Both the position numbers and the translations under genes were made by a program. Under the pieces are notes generated by a model that was given only the letters and a program-made list of their open reading frames with translations, did no database searches and was not told the origin of the DNA. A DNA stretch of 64,000 nt from Pteria penguin (lineage: Eukaryota; Mollusca; Bivalvia; Pterioida; Pteriidae), in the NCBI GenBank assembly GCA_035048485.1, contig CM068583.1, forward strand, positions 44,049,042 through 44,113,041. Direction: 5' to 3'. This document shows positions 35,441-47,403 of this stretch, in pieces (the first letter of the stretch is position 1; the number at the start of each line of letters is the position of its first letter).

Positions 35441-38121
35441 ATATACATATCTCTGATGTGGGCTAAAGGTTTTTAATTGAATCCTTATCAACCCCCATGA
35501 ACACACACTCAAGTTAAACCTTGCCTTTTGACATATTGGCCCTTAAATCTATAGACAATTTTCCGTTTTGATAAGATTTTACATTACCTCTATTTTTAAA
35601 AAAGAACTTGACCTGTAAAATATGTGAAATGTGATCAAATTCTTACGAACAGTTAATGATATATGATAATATGTATAAAATCACATGGAAACCAATAATT
35701 TCAGTCTTTTACAGTCTATTTTCATCAGCTTTCACCTTGACCTTTGATCTTTTGACCCTAAAATCATCATGGTTCTTTCTTTCTTGAGAAGTAAGCATAT
35801 ATCTGGAATTGGTTTGCATATAATGAAAGGTACTTGATATCATCCGGAAACCAAATGCGTGACGGAATGACGGACAAAGCAAACACTTAATCCTCCTTGC
35901 GGGTAGCATAATCAATGCAGTAGTATTTGCATGTCATAAGTTTTCTTTAAAAAGAAACGTTTTACATTCTTCTTAAAGAGCACTAGAGAGTATAACATTT
36001 TCTTTGGCACCATGGAAGCAAGTTCCATAGGGTTGACGCAGCTTTGTCAAAACGTCGATCTCCTTAAATTATTTTGCCCGTGGATGATACGACCAAAAGA
36101 GGGGAGGAGGGGTATGATTGTATGAGTTCTTTGATATACACAGGGGTCAGTCCATGAAGTGCTTTGCAGAAATACAAAAGAGTCTTAATTTGGGTCCTAA
36201 ACTCCACTACATGGATGCAAACGCAGATGGATCAAGACAGGGGTTAAAATGTCTTAGACAACATTATAATGCGCGCGTATTTTGCAGTTGAAACTTATCG
36301 ATATATATGTATTGCTTATTTATCTCTACAAGAAATGCGTTTCCATAGTTCAACACTGATGTATTCAGCGAATTGATTAGAATTTCACTCGAGAATACTG
36401 ACATCTTTTTCACATTCGGCTATTTTAAAAATTTCTATCATATATGTAATAATGAATACATAAATGGCAACTTTTCGTTCTGATTTGAATTTTACTTTGT
36501 TGTCATACTCTGTTCTGCTGAATTTACTATAGGAAATGTCCTATTCAAATAATACACACTGCCTAACGGCATGTCAAGTATTGTTCTTGTCAGTTCCGAT
36601 TATTTAGGCATATTTCCATGACCATGTCTATAAAACTATTCAAATTACCACAGTTTTGGGAGTGTACGGACACATTGATCCGGACATTGCCTGTCGGTAA
36701 GCATCTCAGCTAGGACAACAGTTATGGGGAGACATGGTGGCAGTGGCCATAAACCATAAACCATAAACCAACATGGACGACAGAAAAGAGAGTATCAAAC
36801 TTAGACAATAGAACCAGTGTAACTGTTATAAGTGTCGTCACTCATTCCCTTACCTCAACATCACATATTCTCTGCTCAATTCTTATTTATTTGCCAGACA
36901 CAGACTCTGAATATGTTTTTGTTATTTTATTTAATGTATTGCATTGCATATAGTTTTATTTTGTTTTATCTGTTTATTTATGTATTTATTTATTACAATT
37001 ACTATCATTTTGTTTTGGGGGTTTTTGTTTTGGGAGGGGGAGGGAGGATTGTGTGTGTTTGCTTGTTTGTTTCTGGTTTTCTTTCTTTGATTCTTTTTTT
37101 GCTTCTCTGCTCTTCCTGAAATTCCAAATTCCATTTCAAAATCGCTCCCTACGGGCTGTGTAGTATAAATCATCGATCATGTGTGTATAATCTGTTATCT
37201 GAGTGTACAGCATCGATCAGCGACTTGTTTATAAATAAATCGCCTGGCTTCAATTATGTACGTAAATACATTATGAAGAACACTCGTATCATACACAAGT
37301 AATTGATATTTATAAATATAATCACATTCATCAATGCGTTCAACAAATTCAGCATACAATTCAAAAGCAAAAGGAGGGTGTTTTAGAATGATAAAACTTT
37401 TAAAATAAAGAGCGATGTCAATATCTTGAAAAGCACTTTTGAAGAAGAAAAGTAAAAACAAGACTAATAGGGGTTTTGCAGATATCGTTCCTACCATTTT
37501 GCCGATCCTTTTTTTCTCTCGTTTACTGAATGTATATGTTTATTCTATGTTTTACATTACTCCAGGATAATATACTTGCTTTGCACAGAAATGTAGACGT
37601 ACACACCGGGATCTATTAATTCTAAACTTACACGGGACCTTGGTATTTCACCGTCCCTCCGAAACAGAGGACAATGACAAGACGCTGGTGGACCTCGAAC
37701 CCGGAACCTCTCAGGTATGAGTCAAGCACTCTACCTACTGTGACACGCTAACTCATACTGTACAGCAGAGGAATAAAGAAATCCGGCCTATATACAGTCT
37801 TTTCTGGTATATAATACACGGGAGAAACATGACATTTTGCACTTCTCTGTCCTTTGTGCATGAAAAGGAAATACAAGATATTTAATGTTGATTTCTGATA
37901 TTATCCTCGAGCATTCTATTATTTTGTTTGGAACTATATATCATAAAGTTTGAACTAACGATCAATAGTTTATTGCTTTTATCAAATGCGCATATAATTT
38001 ATCAGAGACATAGTCTACTTTCTGAAAGTAATCTATGTCTCTGAATTTATGCAATGCATATTAAATAATCACTTACCTGAATATATCGATATCCTAAAAC
38101 ACCTGTTTCTTTGTTATTTCA
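35441..38121. other. Long stretch without a recognised gene
   Basis: AT-rich. It includes a CCATAAA heptamer run near 36748-36770, a T/G-rich low-complexity zone at 36900-37100 and a diverged SINE at 37600-37765. Nothing with a family signature was seen. Confidence 0.4.
37600..37765 (-). repeat. Diverged SINE copy, reverse orientation
   Basis: It contains CGGGACCTTGGTATTTCACC, TCCGAAACAGAGGACAATG and the inverted B-box region CCTCGAACCCGGAACCTCTC, then CTACCTACTGTGACACGCTA. The order matches the other reverse copies in the window. Confidence 0.65.
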
Positions 38122-38382
38122 ATGACCTATAGACATATGTGGATGGGTTCAATGTATACAAACAGTTCGTTTGATGAAGATAAGAGAATGTGTAGCACTG
38201 AACAGCTGATATCTCTGCAGACTGACTCACTAAAGGTAGTGCAGCTAGTATCTTATCGCTCCAGACTCCCCGTACAGTGGTATGTCGCCAGATTCCGCTG
38301 CTCAAGCTGCCGAGCTGTTTATGAGGACAGACAGTACTTCAGAACAGTCATTCTACCGACTAAATGTGCTGTCTGTCATTGA
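38122..38382 (+). CDS. 86-aa ORF with a C4 zinc-ribbon pattern; possible MCM-like fragment
   Basis: Single open frame ending in RFRCSSCRAVYEDRQYFRTV then ILPTKCAVCH and a stop. The CxxC...CxxC spacing (about 22 residues between pairs), the preceding hydrophobic strand (SLKVVQLVSYRSRLPVQWYV) and the LPTKC phrase recall the OB-fold zinc ribbon of MCM8/MCM9/MCMDC2 proteins. It stops straight after the last pair, so it would be a fragment, a lone exon or a decayed retrocopy. A possible splice acceptor (CTCTGCAG) lies at about 38214-38221. There are no neighbouring exons I can join to it. Unrelated origin is quite possible. Confidence 0.3.
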   Translation: MTYRHMWMGSMYTNSSFDEDKRMCSTEQLISLQTDSLKVVQLVSYRSRLPVQWYVARFRCSSCRAVYEDRQYFRTVILPTKCAVCH

Positions 38383-38396
38383 TATGGAATAGCAGT

Positions 38397-38435
38397 GGCG
38401 GATCCAGGATTTCCGAAAAGGGGGGTGGGGGCGCA
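38397..38435 (+). repeat. Solitary hAT-like terminus
   Basis: AGTGGCGGATCCAGGATTTC followed by a G-run. It matches the type of terminal inverted repeat at 52750 and 33415. No partner end is visible nearby. Confidence 0.5.
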
Positions 38436-38775
38436 TATGTATTAGCTCAATCGGCAAGGTGAGGTCCTGGGTTCGATTACCGCCTTGACGTAAATTAAAA
38501 TTATCTTCACGTGGTCTATATACTTAGTCCGCTCGATACATTCTATTGGGAAGACACTAATGTCCTTTTCGTTATACAGATTAGAGAGATGAGTTTCTCT
38601 TTGTTTTGGTTTGTTCCCTTCATCATGATCTTTGAGCAAAATTTTTGAAAAGGTACATGTATCACAAAACATACTTATCCATTGAATCGGATAGATAAAA
38701 GAAATTCCCAGATATTCCAAAAGAGGTATTATCTGAGGCCCTTCGTCTATAAATTAATACCATTACCATTACCTA

Positions 38776-38935
38776 TGTATGTATGTATGTATGTATGTAT
38801 GTATGTATGTATGTACTGTATGTGCGTGCGTGCGTGCGTGCGTGCGTGCGTATGTATGTATGTATGTATGTATGTATGTATGTATGTATGTATGTATGTA
38901 TGTACGTATGTATGTATGTATGTATGTATTATATA
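38776..38935 (+). repeat. (TATG)n and (CGTG)n compound microsatellite
   Basis: Three blocks: TATG, then CGTG (38823-38850), then TATG. Open frames across it on both strands are artefacts of the tetranucleotide. Confidence 0.97.
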
Positions 38936-38952
38936 TGTTACACGAATGACAA

Positions 38953-39222
38953 GGCGGTGTGGCCTGGTGGATAAGGTGCACGGCTCTAGATCGAGATGTC
39001 CCGGGTTAGACACCCGCCCTGGGCACACCGGTGTTCTGTTCTGTTCGGATGAGATAGTAAAAACCGAGGTCCCGTATCACGATAGGCGCGGCACGTAAAA
39101 GATCCCTCGCTGCTTGTGGTGGGTCCGTTGCAAAGGTCTAAATTTGTATGCATCAGGCATGCAGATGCCGTCACCATCTACGTGAAATAATCGTGGAGTG
39201 ACGTAAAACAATAATCAATCAA
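38953..39222 (+). mobile_element. tRNA-derived SINE, near full length
   Basis: The head GGCGGTGTGGCCTGGTGGAT is an A box, and CCCGGGTTAGACACCC is a mutated B box. Then come GTAAAAGATCCCTCGCTGC, GGTGGGTCCGTTGCAAAGGT and ATGCCGTCACCATCTACGTG, ending ATAATCAATCAATAC. It is the same family as 41905-42178. Confidence 0.9.
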
Positions 39223-39284
39223 TACACTAATGAATTATGCTTGTGCATGAGCTGCACAGCGTTAGACGAATAAATAAATGTAAA

Positions 39285-39425
39285 GAGTAAACGCCGAGGC
39301 CCCGTGCCACGGTAAGCGTGGGACATGTCACAGTTCCATCACTGCTCTGAGCGGGTCCCGGTGTAAGGTATACATTTCATTAGGCAGATGTCGTCACCAT
39401 AAGTGCATCAGTCTTGGGATCAAAC
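39285..39425 (+). repeat. 5'-truncated SINE copy
   Basis: It begins inside the element at AACGCCGAGGCCCCGTGCCA and continues to GCAGATGTCGTCACCATAAG. The tRNA-like head is absent and the tail degraded. Confidence 0.65.
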
Positions 39426-41530
39426 AAACGGAAAATTGTATTTAAAAATCATGTATCTTGAAACTCTAATCATTTATCCATATCTATTTTTATTTATATT
39501 CACATGTCAATAATTATATAATTTAAAATTGTGACCTTCCGTTAAAATTTTTATTTTGGCTGTATTGTACAGACATTTCTTTGTTTATGTTTGCTCTGTC
39601 TAATTTAGAACAGTTAGGTTAGTGCCACAGTTAGTTCTGTGTTTTATGTCTTTTTACAACTTCAAAGTGATCACATGACTACATTTGTCACGATGAAAAA
39701 AATTTACTTTTTAGATATTATCTTATATTCAAATGAAATTATAAGTTGAAAAGAGAAAAATTATTACATTTCCAGATGCCATTTCATCATACATTTCCAA
39801 AATTTTAAATAAATTCAAACATTATCATTGATAAGTATTTGAATGCGAAAGAGCGCCATTTGATAAGTGACACTATTATTTCACATTCATTCACCAGTTC
39901 TTATCTTTCTCAAAATTACAACATCTACTACCGGTAAGATATATTTTTATCTCAGTCTGATATCCCTCATAGTGTTGATTTAGCTATAAAACAGAATTTA
40001 TCATAATGGTATTGCTTCATGACTCAGGGTCGTGAAAACGTTGGATTCAGCTATGTGACAAACACTTCCACATACATATACATTCATTCAACAAAGGTTT
40101 GGTATTGTCAAATTTAAGAAAGAGATTTGGTGCCCTCTAAATTTCAAAAATTTTACGGGGGGGGGATGCACCCGAACCCCCTAGACAGAATCGCGCCAAC
40201 GGCGCTCGCATATGTCGCATCCAACTTTGAAGCATACACAATAGGGAACGACCAATTGATTCGCGAAGGGGGGGGGGGGGGGGGGGGAGAGAGACTGGCA
40301 AATTTGTTGAGTCAGATAATTTATTTTCAGATCTTTAAATGATGGAATATTTATTTACTTGATATCCTGGAACAGATTATTTATTTTCTTGACCTTTTTG
40401 TCGTCAGTCATTACTTGTTAGTATTGCTTTGTAGATATATACCAGTAACAAAACACGTGCTAATTTGAAGTAAACTCAACAGATAACATACAAACACTAT
40501 TTTTATCGCATAGGTCTCTATAAAATAGTTTCTATAGAGAAGTGCATGGTCTCTCTCAGTTTCTTGTATCCAGGGGGAAAATTTCCATTTATCAATATAG
40601 AAGGATGTGTGAAGAAGTGTTGTTGTTCGAATTATAATATTTTCTTTGTTTTTACTAACTTTGAACTATGTCATTTTTAATTTAAATTTAACATCGACTT
40701 TGAGCATGTGCTGAGGTGAAAGATGAGGCGAATTCAATTAAGACCCATGTTGGCCACAATTTTAGCTTAAAATATCGGTGTGTGTGGCATATAAATGTCA
40801 AATGAGGGGCAGACAACACCAGAGGGAGTCGGGGATAGAGGATGAAAATTGCAATCTGTTTAAAACCATATCTTTATTCTTTATTTGTTCCCATTGCGCA
40901 AATAGAGAAGCGGAATACAGATATGGTTTTAATCAGATTGTGAAAATTGGAGGCAATGAGCAACATTATTCCGAACGAAAACCTTAAGAAAAATTCTCTC
41001 AGAAAACACGAGTAGAGCCCTTGCTCCTTGCGGCCCCCACCCCAACCCACCACTTCTCAAAATGGACATGCAAATATATTTTTTAAAAAGCAACAATAAA
41101 AGTTTTGTAGAACATATTGAATAACAGCATTCTTCCATTGCTGTCATTTCTGCTGAAATGCTAGTCATACATTTTAAAAACTACAATAAAAATAAAAATA
41201 ATAATAATACAATAATATAGGCAGCAATCTGCATGGCGAGCGAATCGAGCCAATTGAAAATCAATGTGTTTTCCATAGAATATTCAGCTTTATATTTGAA
41301 TGATCTGATATATGTACATGCTGGCAGTCAGGATATTTATTTTCGTTTCAGTCAAACCCAGAATTTTTTATTTCCAACATTTTCAGGATCAGAATATTTT
41401 TTCCGAAAAGTAACAGCCATCCCTCCCCCTTTTAAGAATTAAATGATCGTCCCCTTATCTAGCCTAGCTACGCCACTGTTAAACTAACCAAGTTACAAAA
41501 TAATCATCAAGTACCTCAGTAAAGATAATG
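39426..41530. other. Long stretch without a recognised gene
   Basis: AT-rich, with a 22-base G-run at about 40266-40288 inside a G-rich patch. One hAT-type end near 41455-41478 reads, reversed, CAGTGGCGTAGCTAGGC. A short phrase (AAAACCATATCTTTATTC...CCCATTGCG) near 40862-40900 recurs at 61425-61467. No exon was seen. Confidence 0.4.
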
Positions 41531-41549
41531 GAATGGGGGGAGGGGGGGG

Positions 41550-41780
41550 TCTAATTCTACTGCCGGTGTAACATTAAAAAGTGACCCCATTGAAAACTGA
41601 CCCACGGGTCGATTTTTAATGTGAAAAATTGACTCGGTCCGTTATTTAATGATCCCATCCACGTATCAAAAAGTGACCCTCGCGTGAAAATGTGACCTTC
41701 GTTGAAAATTGACCCGCAGTGGTGGGTCATATTTTAACGTTAAAAATTGACTCTTTCGTATAATGCTCCCTTTAACTATG
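41550..41780 (+). repeat. 'gtgaccc/attgaccc' repeat, shared with 52212-52262 and the 49-52 kb array
   Basis: GCCGGTGTAACATTAAAAAG, then GACCCCATTGAAAACTGACC, recurs as an exact-type reverse complement at 52212-52262. Phrases of the form 'ttaatgttaaaatttgaccc' link it to the ~268-bp units at 49.2-52 kb. It is non-coding and of unknown class. Confidence 0.6.
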
Positions 41781-41904
41781 CAGTTTACACTGTATTCTTC
41801 CTGTTGGCACACGAATCATTTACAGCATGGTCTACATTTTACGTTGGATAGTGACATCATATGTAGAATATTATGCAAATTTTGATCTCATTAGACGCGT
41901 TGAA

Positions 41905-42178
41905 GCCGGTATGGCCTAGTGGTATCGCGCTCGCTCTCCTGATCGGGAGGCCAGGGTTCGAGTCCCGCTCTGGTCATGTCGGTGTCCTGTCGGATGAGAC
42001 AGTACAAACCGAGGCCTCGTGTCGTGGTATGCATGGCACGTTAAAGATCCCTCACTGCTTCGGTTGGGTCCGTGGCAAAGGTCAAAATTTGTATGCCCTG
42101 CATCAAGCAAATGCCATCACCATATACGTGAAATATTCGTGGTGTGACGTTAAACAAAAATCAATCAATCAATCAATG
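41905..42178 (+). mobile_element. tRNA-derived SINE, best-preserved copy
   Basis: Head 41905-41976: GCCGGTATGGCCTAGTGGTA (A box) and CAGGGTTCGAGTCCCGCTC (B box), a recognisable tRNA-like cloverleaf. The tRNA-unrelated body carries GGCACGTTAAAGATCCCTCA, TTGGGTCCGTGGCAAAGGTC and CGTGAAATATTCGTGGTGTG. The tail is (CAAT)n. At least eight further copies lie in the window, some inverted. RNA polymerase III transcription from the internal promoter is expected. Confidence 0.93.
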
Positions 42179-44597
42179 AACAATTTGGTTACGGCCCGAA
42201 ACTTTGACTCTTACGTCAATAGATTTTCTTGTTCTTTTCTCCGTTTTTGATATTTGATTTTAATACCTCTTTTTCTAGGGCCTTAAACCGAGTAGGGAGT
42301 ATTGTGGCGAAGCTATATTTGGAAAAAAGATGGGGGAGGCACAATTTGCAGCTTTCTATACTATGTGGAAACAATGAGTTTTGCAATTTTGTGTGTTGTA
42401 GGTGTGTTGGGGAGGGGGCACACAACCTCACGTTGACCCCCTAGTTTTAGGCGATTGAAGTCGGAGAAATTCTTAAACAGAATTTTTATATGTAGTAAGA
42501 CACAATCACTGTGACTTCTAGTTGAAAAAAACGACGGCTCAAATTTCTGAAATTGGGAGCAGTGTTTATCATTAGGAAGGGGGGGGGTCGTTTTAAAAAT
42601 TACTGTTTATAGAGATACATGAAATTTCATATAAATAACATACGTATATTCAATATGGATACATTATGTTCCATAGCGAAATTTAGAATTAATGGGAAAG
42701 GGGGGGGGGGGTCATGTTGATCTTTGCCCTTGACTTTCGGAGTAAGAGAAATACCTGATGAAAATTGTAGTATTACACTATCAACGTGATTTCTAGTTGT
42801 TATCTAAAATGATATACAACATTTGGAGTGGTGTTTATTATTAGAAAGGGGGTATTTTAGATGTTACTGTTTAGGAATACATAAAACACTGTGCAAATAA
42901 CAGGAATTTGTTAAATGAAAAGAATGCTGTCTGTTATACTTTATTCGTGGAATACTCATAGTCAAGTAAACAAAAAGATATGGCGGATCAAACAAATCAG
43001 TCCTTACCTTATTACTTCGTCGTTGTTAGGCTTCTACAGCCTCTGCGACCCTTCTTGATAGGTTTTGACATCTGCTACTAGTACAGTCGACATTCGTAGT
43101 AAAAATATTAGTATAGAACCGAGTGTTCGAATGAAAAAGAGTGTTCGTATAGAACTGAATGTTGGAGTTTTCATTAAGGATAGGAAATTGGTTATGAAAG
43201 GAAAGATAAAAAAAACCCGAAAGGCATTCATTGTATAATACTATTATACTGATTATCTAAAAGTATGGCTCATTTAATTAACATTTAAAATGATTTTAGA
43301 TAGCGCTGTTTCATTGAAATCTTCATGCCAGAAAAGAAGGCACTTTGTCATATTTAGAGAATTCTAATTCTATTTGCCTTAATGTTACAACTTTCATTAT
43401 CAACTGAATGGTCTTAACTTTGACTATGCAAGAGAAACACATTATCTTTTTTTTTTTTTAATAAATGTGTTTCTGTAAATTATAAAGAATTGTCTATTTA
43501 GAAAAATTGTTAAAAATTTTCCTATGCAAACATTTCTATATTCAGGGCAGACTAGTAAAGAGTTATGCATAATGTTGAATGTGAATGATTAGTACTTAAA
43601 TATATTAATAATACATTTTATTAATATTATTTTTAAACTGTCGTAATTATATATAAATATAACATGTATTTGGCTGTTAATGCGGAAGCTTCTGTAAAAT
43701 AGACTCGGAATATATATTCGAAGAAATACTGGTTTTATATAGAAACACCCCCACATTCAACATTCCCATCCACATCGTTTACACACAAATAACACACCTT
43801 GGAATCAAAATTCTCTTTTGAAATCACCCGGAAATAATATTTAAAAAGGCTTTTATTTTATCATAAAACGACTAAGGGTGGCTATGTCAGGACAGCAGGT
43901 AGCACTTCAAAAAAAAGGGGGGGGGGTGTCATTTCGTAATGTGATAAAAATCGGTCCATGATCCCCCACAAATAAAACTAGAAAAAGGGGGAAAAGTAAT
44001 AATGAGAGAGAGAGAGAGAATTAATTTTTGTATAGCCAAATTCACGTATCTGAATTAATTTTTGTATAGCCAAATCCACGCATCTGATCCAAAAGTATAT
44101 GGACTTTGAATGCTATTTATGAATGATATAGATGACAAGGTGATTAATGCTCAAGTTACTTTCTGGCGATATCATAATAATACAAAACTATGATATGCGT
44201 GTAGGTAAAATAAGACAAAGTATGGTGGATCCAACATATAATTGTGTTGGCGAATCAGTGGATTCTTCAGATTAATTTTTGCTTCATTTCATATCCAATA
44301 ATATATTCCAGAAATCTGGCCTGGTTAAAATTGATTCATTTAAACGTGATATTGAATGCATTATTGGATACAAAAAGACTTAATAGTACGACGTCTAATA
44401 AAATGGAGTCAAATGCCAAACATTACTTATAGAGATTGAAAGTGATTTTCTTTAGCAGAATATCTTCATTCTTTCATTCTCAAACAACACAGTAGTCGAA
44501 CTGATCGAAAACGAGAAAAAGTATGGTGGATCCGACAACCAATTTGATATATTTTACTTCGCAGTCATTTATGTTCTTTAATTGTTGTAGAAGTAAA

Positions 44598-44690
44598 AAA
44601 TAGATGAAGGAATGAGTGAATGACCGAATGAAAGAAAGAATGAATGAAAGAAAGAATGAGTGAATGAATGAATGAATGAATAACCAATTG
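44598..44690 (+). repeat. (GAAT)n/(GAAA)n microsatellite
   Basis: Tetranucleotide tract of GAATGA- and GAAAGA-type units. The Ser/Phe-rich frame on the other strand is an artefact. Confidence 0.9.
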
Positions 44691-45297
44691 GAATTCGAGA
44701 AAAGTGACATTGTATTGTTTATTAATCATAAGCTATACAGCTTATAGACAGATACATGCAATATAGGTAATCAACGTAAATATAATAATATACATGGTCA
44801 AGTAAAAATGGTGATAGGGGGATGGAGATATTATGGTGTGAGTTGGGTTGGGATAGTTAGCAACAGTCTGAAAGCTGTTATTTCTATAATGAATGAAAAA
44901 AGGGAGTGATAATATCCAAAACATATGTGTTGAAGTTTAAACCAATTGAGTGAAAAAGGGCGTTTATTATAATAATTATATATAGATAGATTAACATCAT
45001 GGCAGAGTGTTGGAGAAGTCAAGTATGAAAAAAGGGGGAGGGACACACAGCATGTAATACTCAATACTTGTTGTCGTAAAAGATTAATTCTATATATGAA
45101 ATGTTATGGAATAGGTATTTACTCACCCATCTGTGCTGAACCTCCACATATGCAGAAGGTGGAGGGGCATATTATTCTCTGTCCCCATTGTCTTACACCC
45201 TTAGGGTAGGAGAAATGAATAAGTATGCTGATATTACACAATTAATGCGACTTCTAACTATAAAAAATGAAATTTACAGAACTTGGTGTGGTGTTTA

Positions 45298-45298
<1 letters not shown>

Positions 45299-45355
<57 letters not shown>
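45299..45355 (+). repeat. (GA)n microsatellite
   Basis: About 56 bases of uninterrupted GA. Confidence 0.97.
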
Positions 45356-45357
<2 letters not shown>

Positions 45358-45926
45358 GTTGAACGTCAAAAATAAATGTAAAACTGATAAAATAGTAAGA
45401 AATAATATTTTATAAGAGTAGACAGTTCTTTATGCTTTCTATGAAAATTTATTTTCAAACAATGAAATACATGTAGTTATACAGTTCTGTTAATAAAAAG
45501 TAACATGGTGGATCAAACAAATCGCAACACGTTCTTTATAACAAATTTTTGACAGAATCGAGTGTTCGATTAAATGGGAGTGTTCATGTAGACCTGTTCG
45601 AATAAAACGGAGTGTTAATATATTAATAAAAGGTTGATTTAAAACGAGTGATAGTCACACTGAAGTCAAAGAATGGATTGTATAATGCTATTATTATTTA
45701 GACTGAATATGAAGTAGTAAATTAATAGCTGCGATGACTTTGAATAATATGAAATCCATCCATATTTTACATCACTCCATTTAGTACAGGTGAGAAGTCA
45801 ATATTTTATATTATGCTTTTCGTGTCGGAAAGTTGTCAAATTGAGAATTTTACTCTTTGTATTGAAATGTCTTTGGTAGTATTGGTTTTGTCCAGTATGA
45901 TCTAGTTTGGGTCGCTTTTCTCAGTA

Positions 45927-45934
45927 TAAATACA
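45927..45934 (+). promoter_or_regulatory. TATA box of a candidate small gene
   Basis: TATAAATA lies 60 bases before the candidate start codon at 45987, which leaves room for a start site near 45957 and a short leader. It is supported only by position and motif. Confidence 0.4.
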
Positions 45935-45986
45935 GCTAGCATATATAGCTTCGGTCATCGGAAGAAATTTCGATCCACCAGACAGC

Positions 45987-46427
45987 ATGGTATCCTGGCT
46001 GCACCAGCAAGCATTGAAGGTATTAATTATTAATTTAACTTTAAAATCTAAAAGTTTAATTTAAATTCTACGATAACAGTTTAAATAAATCATAATTGTA
46101 TACTTTCAAAGTTTTTTTTTTTTTTAATGTTAGATAATTAATTTAGACAACTGAAGACATCAAAAGAATATTGAAGAAAAATCATAATTTTGTAGTTTCT
46201 ATTTATAGTTTTATAAAGTTTTACTATTTGTGTAAGATAAATGCCGATGTTTTTTTATTTGTGTGTTAACACAGGGTATCCGGTGGCCGTGTGGCCGTGG
46301 GGTTCATGAGCTGTATATTTCTGTAGCTTCTAGACTGGATACCCATGATAGACATCAAAGCGATAAGCAGGTATTGTAAATGACATTTTAATTCATGATC
46401 CAATGTGGCTATTTTTTTAATTTCTTT

Positions 46428-46506
<79 letters not shown>

Positions 46507-46626
46507 TCTTGGTCAAGTAAAGTGTATGTGTATTGTATGCTTGTACTTTTGACTTTTTATTTTACTTTTCAGGCATTGAACAGTGTTCAACTGTTCAGGT
46601 ATAGTATAACATGTACGGATACCTAA
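45987..46626 (+). CDS. Candidate small three-exon gene, 60 aa, unknown
   Basis: Coding exons are 45987-46019, 46275-46370 and 46573-46626. Every exon length is a multiple of three, both introns are phase 0 with GT-AG borders (GGTATT...ACACAG, GGTATTG...TTTTCAG), and the last exon ends in a stop. The product begins MVSWLHQQALK, then GIRWPCGRGVHELYISVASR, and ends LFRYSITCTDT. It has no clear signal peptide, no membrane segment and two cysteines, and I recognise no family. A TATA box sits at the expected distance upstream. The second intron carries a long GT microsatellite. Chance assembly of such short exons is possible, so this stays a candidate. Confidence 0.35.
46431..46504 (+). repeat. (GT)n microsatellite
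   Basis: About 74 bases of GT within the second intron of the candidate small gene. Confidence 0.97.
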
Positions 46627-47369
46627 CGGTGACCCCAACGAAGTACATGTTTAAAATACTTTAAGTTTCACACATAAAACCTCACTTCTTTCATATCTGC
46701 GGTCGAGTCCTTTTCAGGGCTTCTGGGAGGAGATTTAATGCTGGACAAAGGGGGAAACTACAATATGAATATAGTTCATATGGCGTTTTCACCCATTGCA
46801 CGTCCTAACTCCCAGCCAGGTATTACACAAAAGAAGACGCACTATCCACACTAGGTATAACAGAAACACGCACATAAATTTGTTTTAGAAATAATGAAAC
46901 TGAATGTTATATTGATGTATCACATCCACAAATAAATCATTGTAATGCAAATAATTTTTATGTAAGAAGCAACTTGTATATTTAACATGTGTATAGAACT
47001 TAAATTTAAGAAATTTGTTTAGTAGACTAGTGATAGGACACTGCTTTATTTATTAATAAGTATTAATATGAAATCCTTTATTTATTTATAACCTTTACTT
47101 CCTTTACTTCTATTCTCCCATAGAAAAATAAATTATTAATGTCATTCCGTATGATTTAATTTCTTTCTAAAAAGCAAGGAACATGTTTAAACTTGCAATA
47201 TTAAAAAAAAAAGAAAAAGAAAACATTTAGAATTTGGCGCATTAATAACCAACGACAGGCGTAACCAATTTCTTATGTGACTCGTTTAAATGTTTTTACT
47301 TCTATTCACTGAAAAAAATTATAATGAAATGAATTAGGCCGTAAACGGCGATTGCCTCTATCCACCACC

Positions 47370-47403
<34 letters not shown>

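Larger units (their letters stand above)
42179..45926. repeat. Zone of local, diverged repeats; no gene recognised
   Basis: Related blocks recur. 'gtgacttctagttg'-type blocks lie at ~42510, ~42788 and ~45247. 'atggtggatc(c/a)aac'-type blocks lie at ~42979, ~44223, ~44523 and ~45507. 'gagtgttcg' blocks lie at ~43110-43160 and ~45560-45610. The zone also holds several G-runs, a GAAT/GAAA tetranucleotide tract (44598-44690) and a GA microsatellite (45299-45355). It looks like old tandem duplications of a few-hundred-bp unit. No exon was seen. Confidence 0.6.

Noticed and set aside
34757..35512. 251-codon Cys/Ser/His-rich ORF on the - strand
   Set aside because: It is produced by a stop-free 31-bp minisatellite. 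All three frames of the - strand are open here, with no start context or family.
38682..39177. Cys/Tyr/Met and His/Thr/Ile-rich ORFs
   Set aside because: Translations of the TATG microsatellite and the adjoining SINE.
41905..41976. A stand-alone tRNA gene
   Set aside because: The cloverleaf-like head continues into the SINE body and (CAAT)n tail, and the same unit recurs many times in the window.
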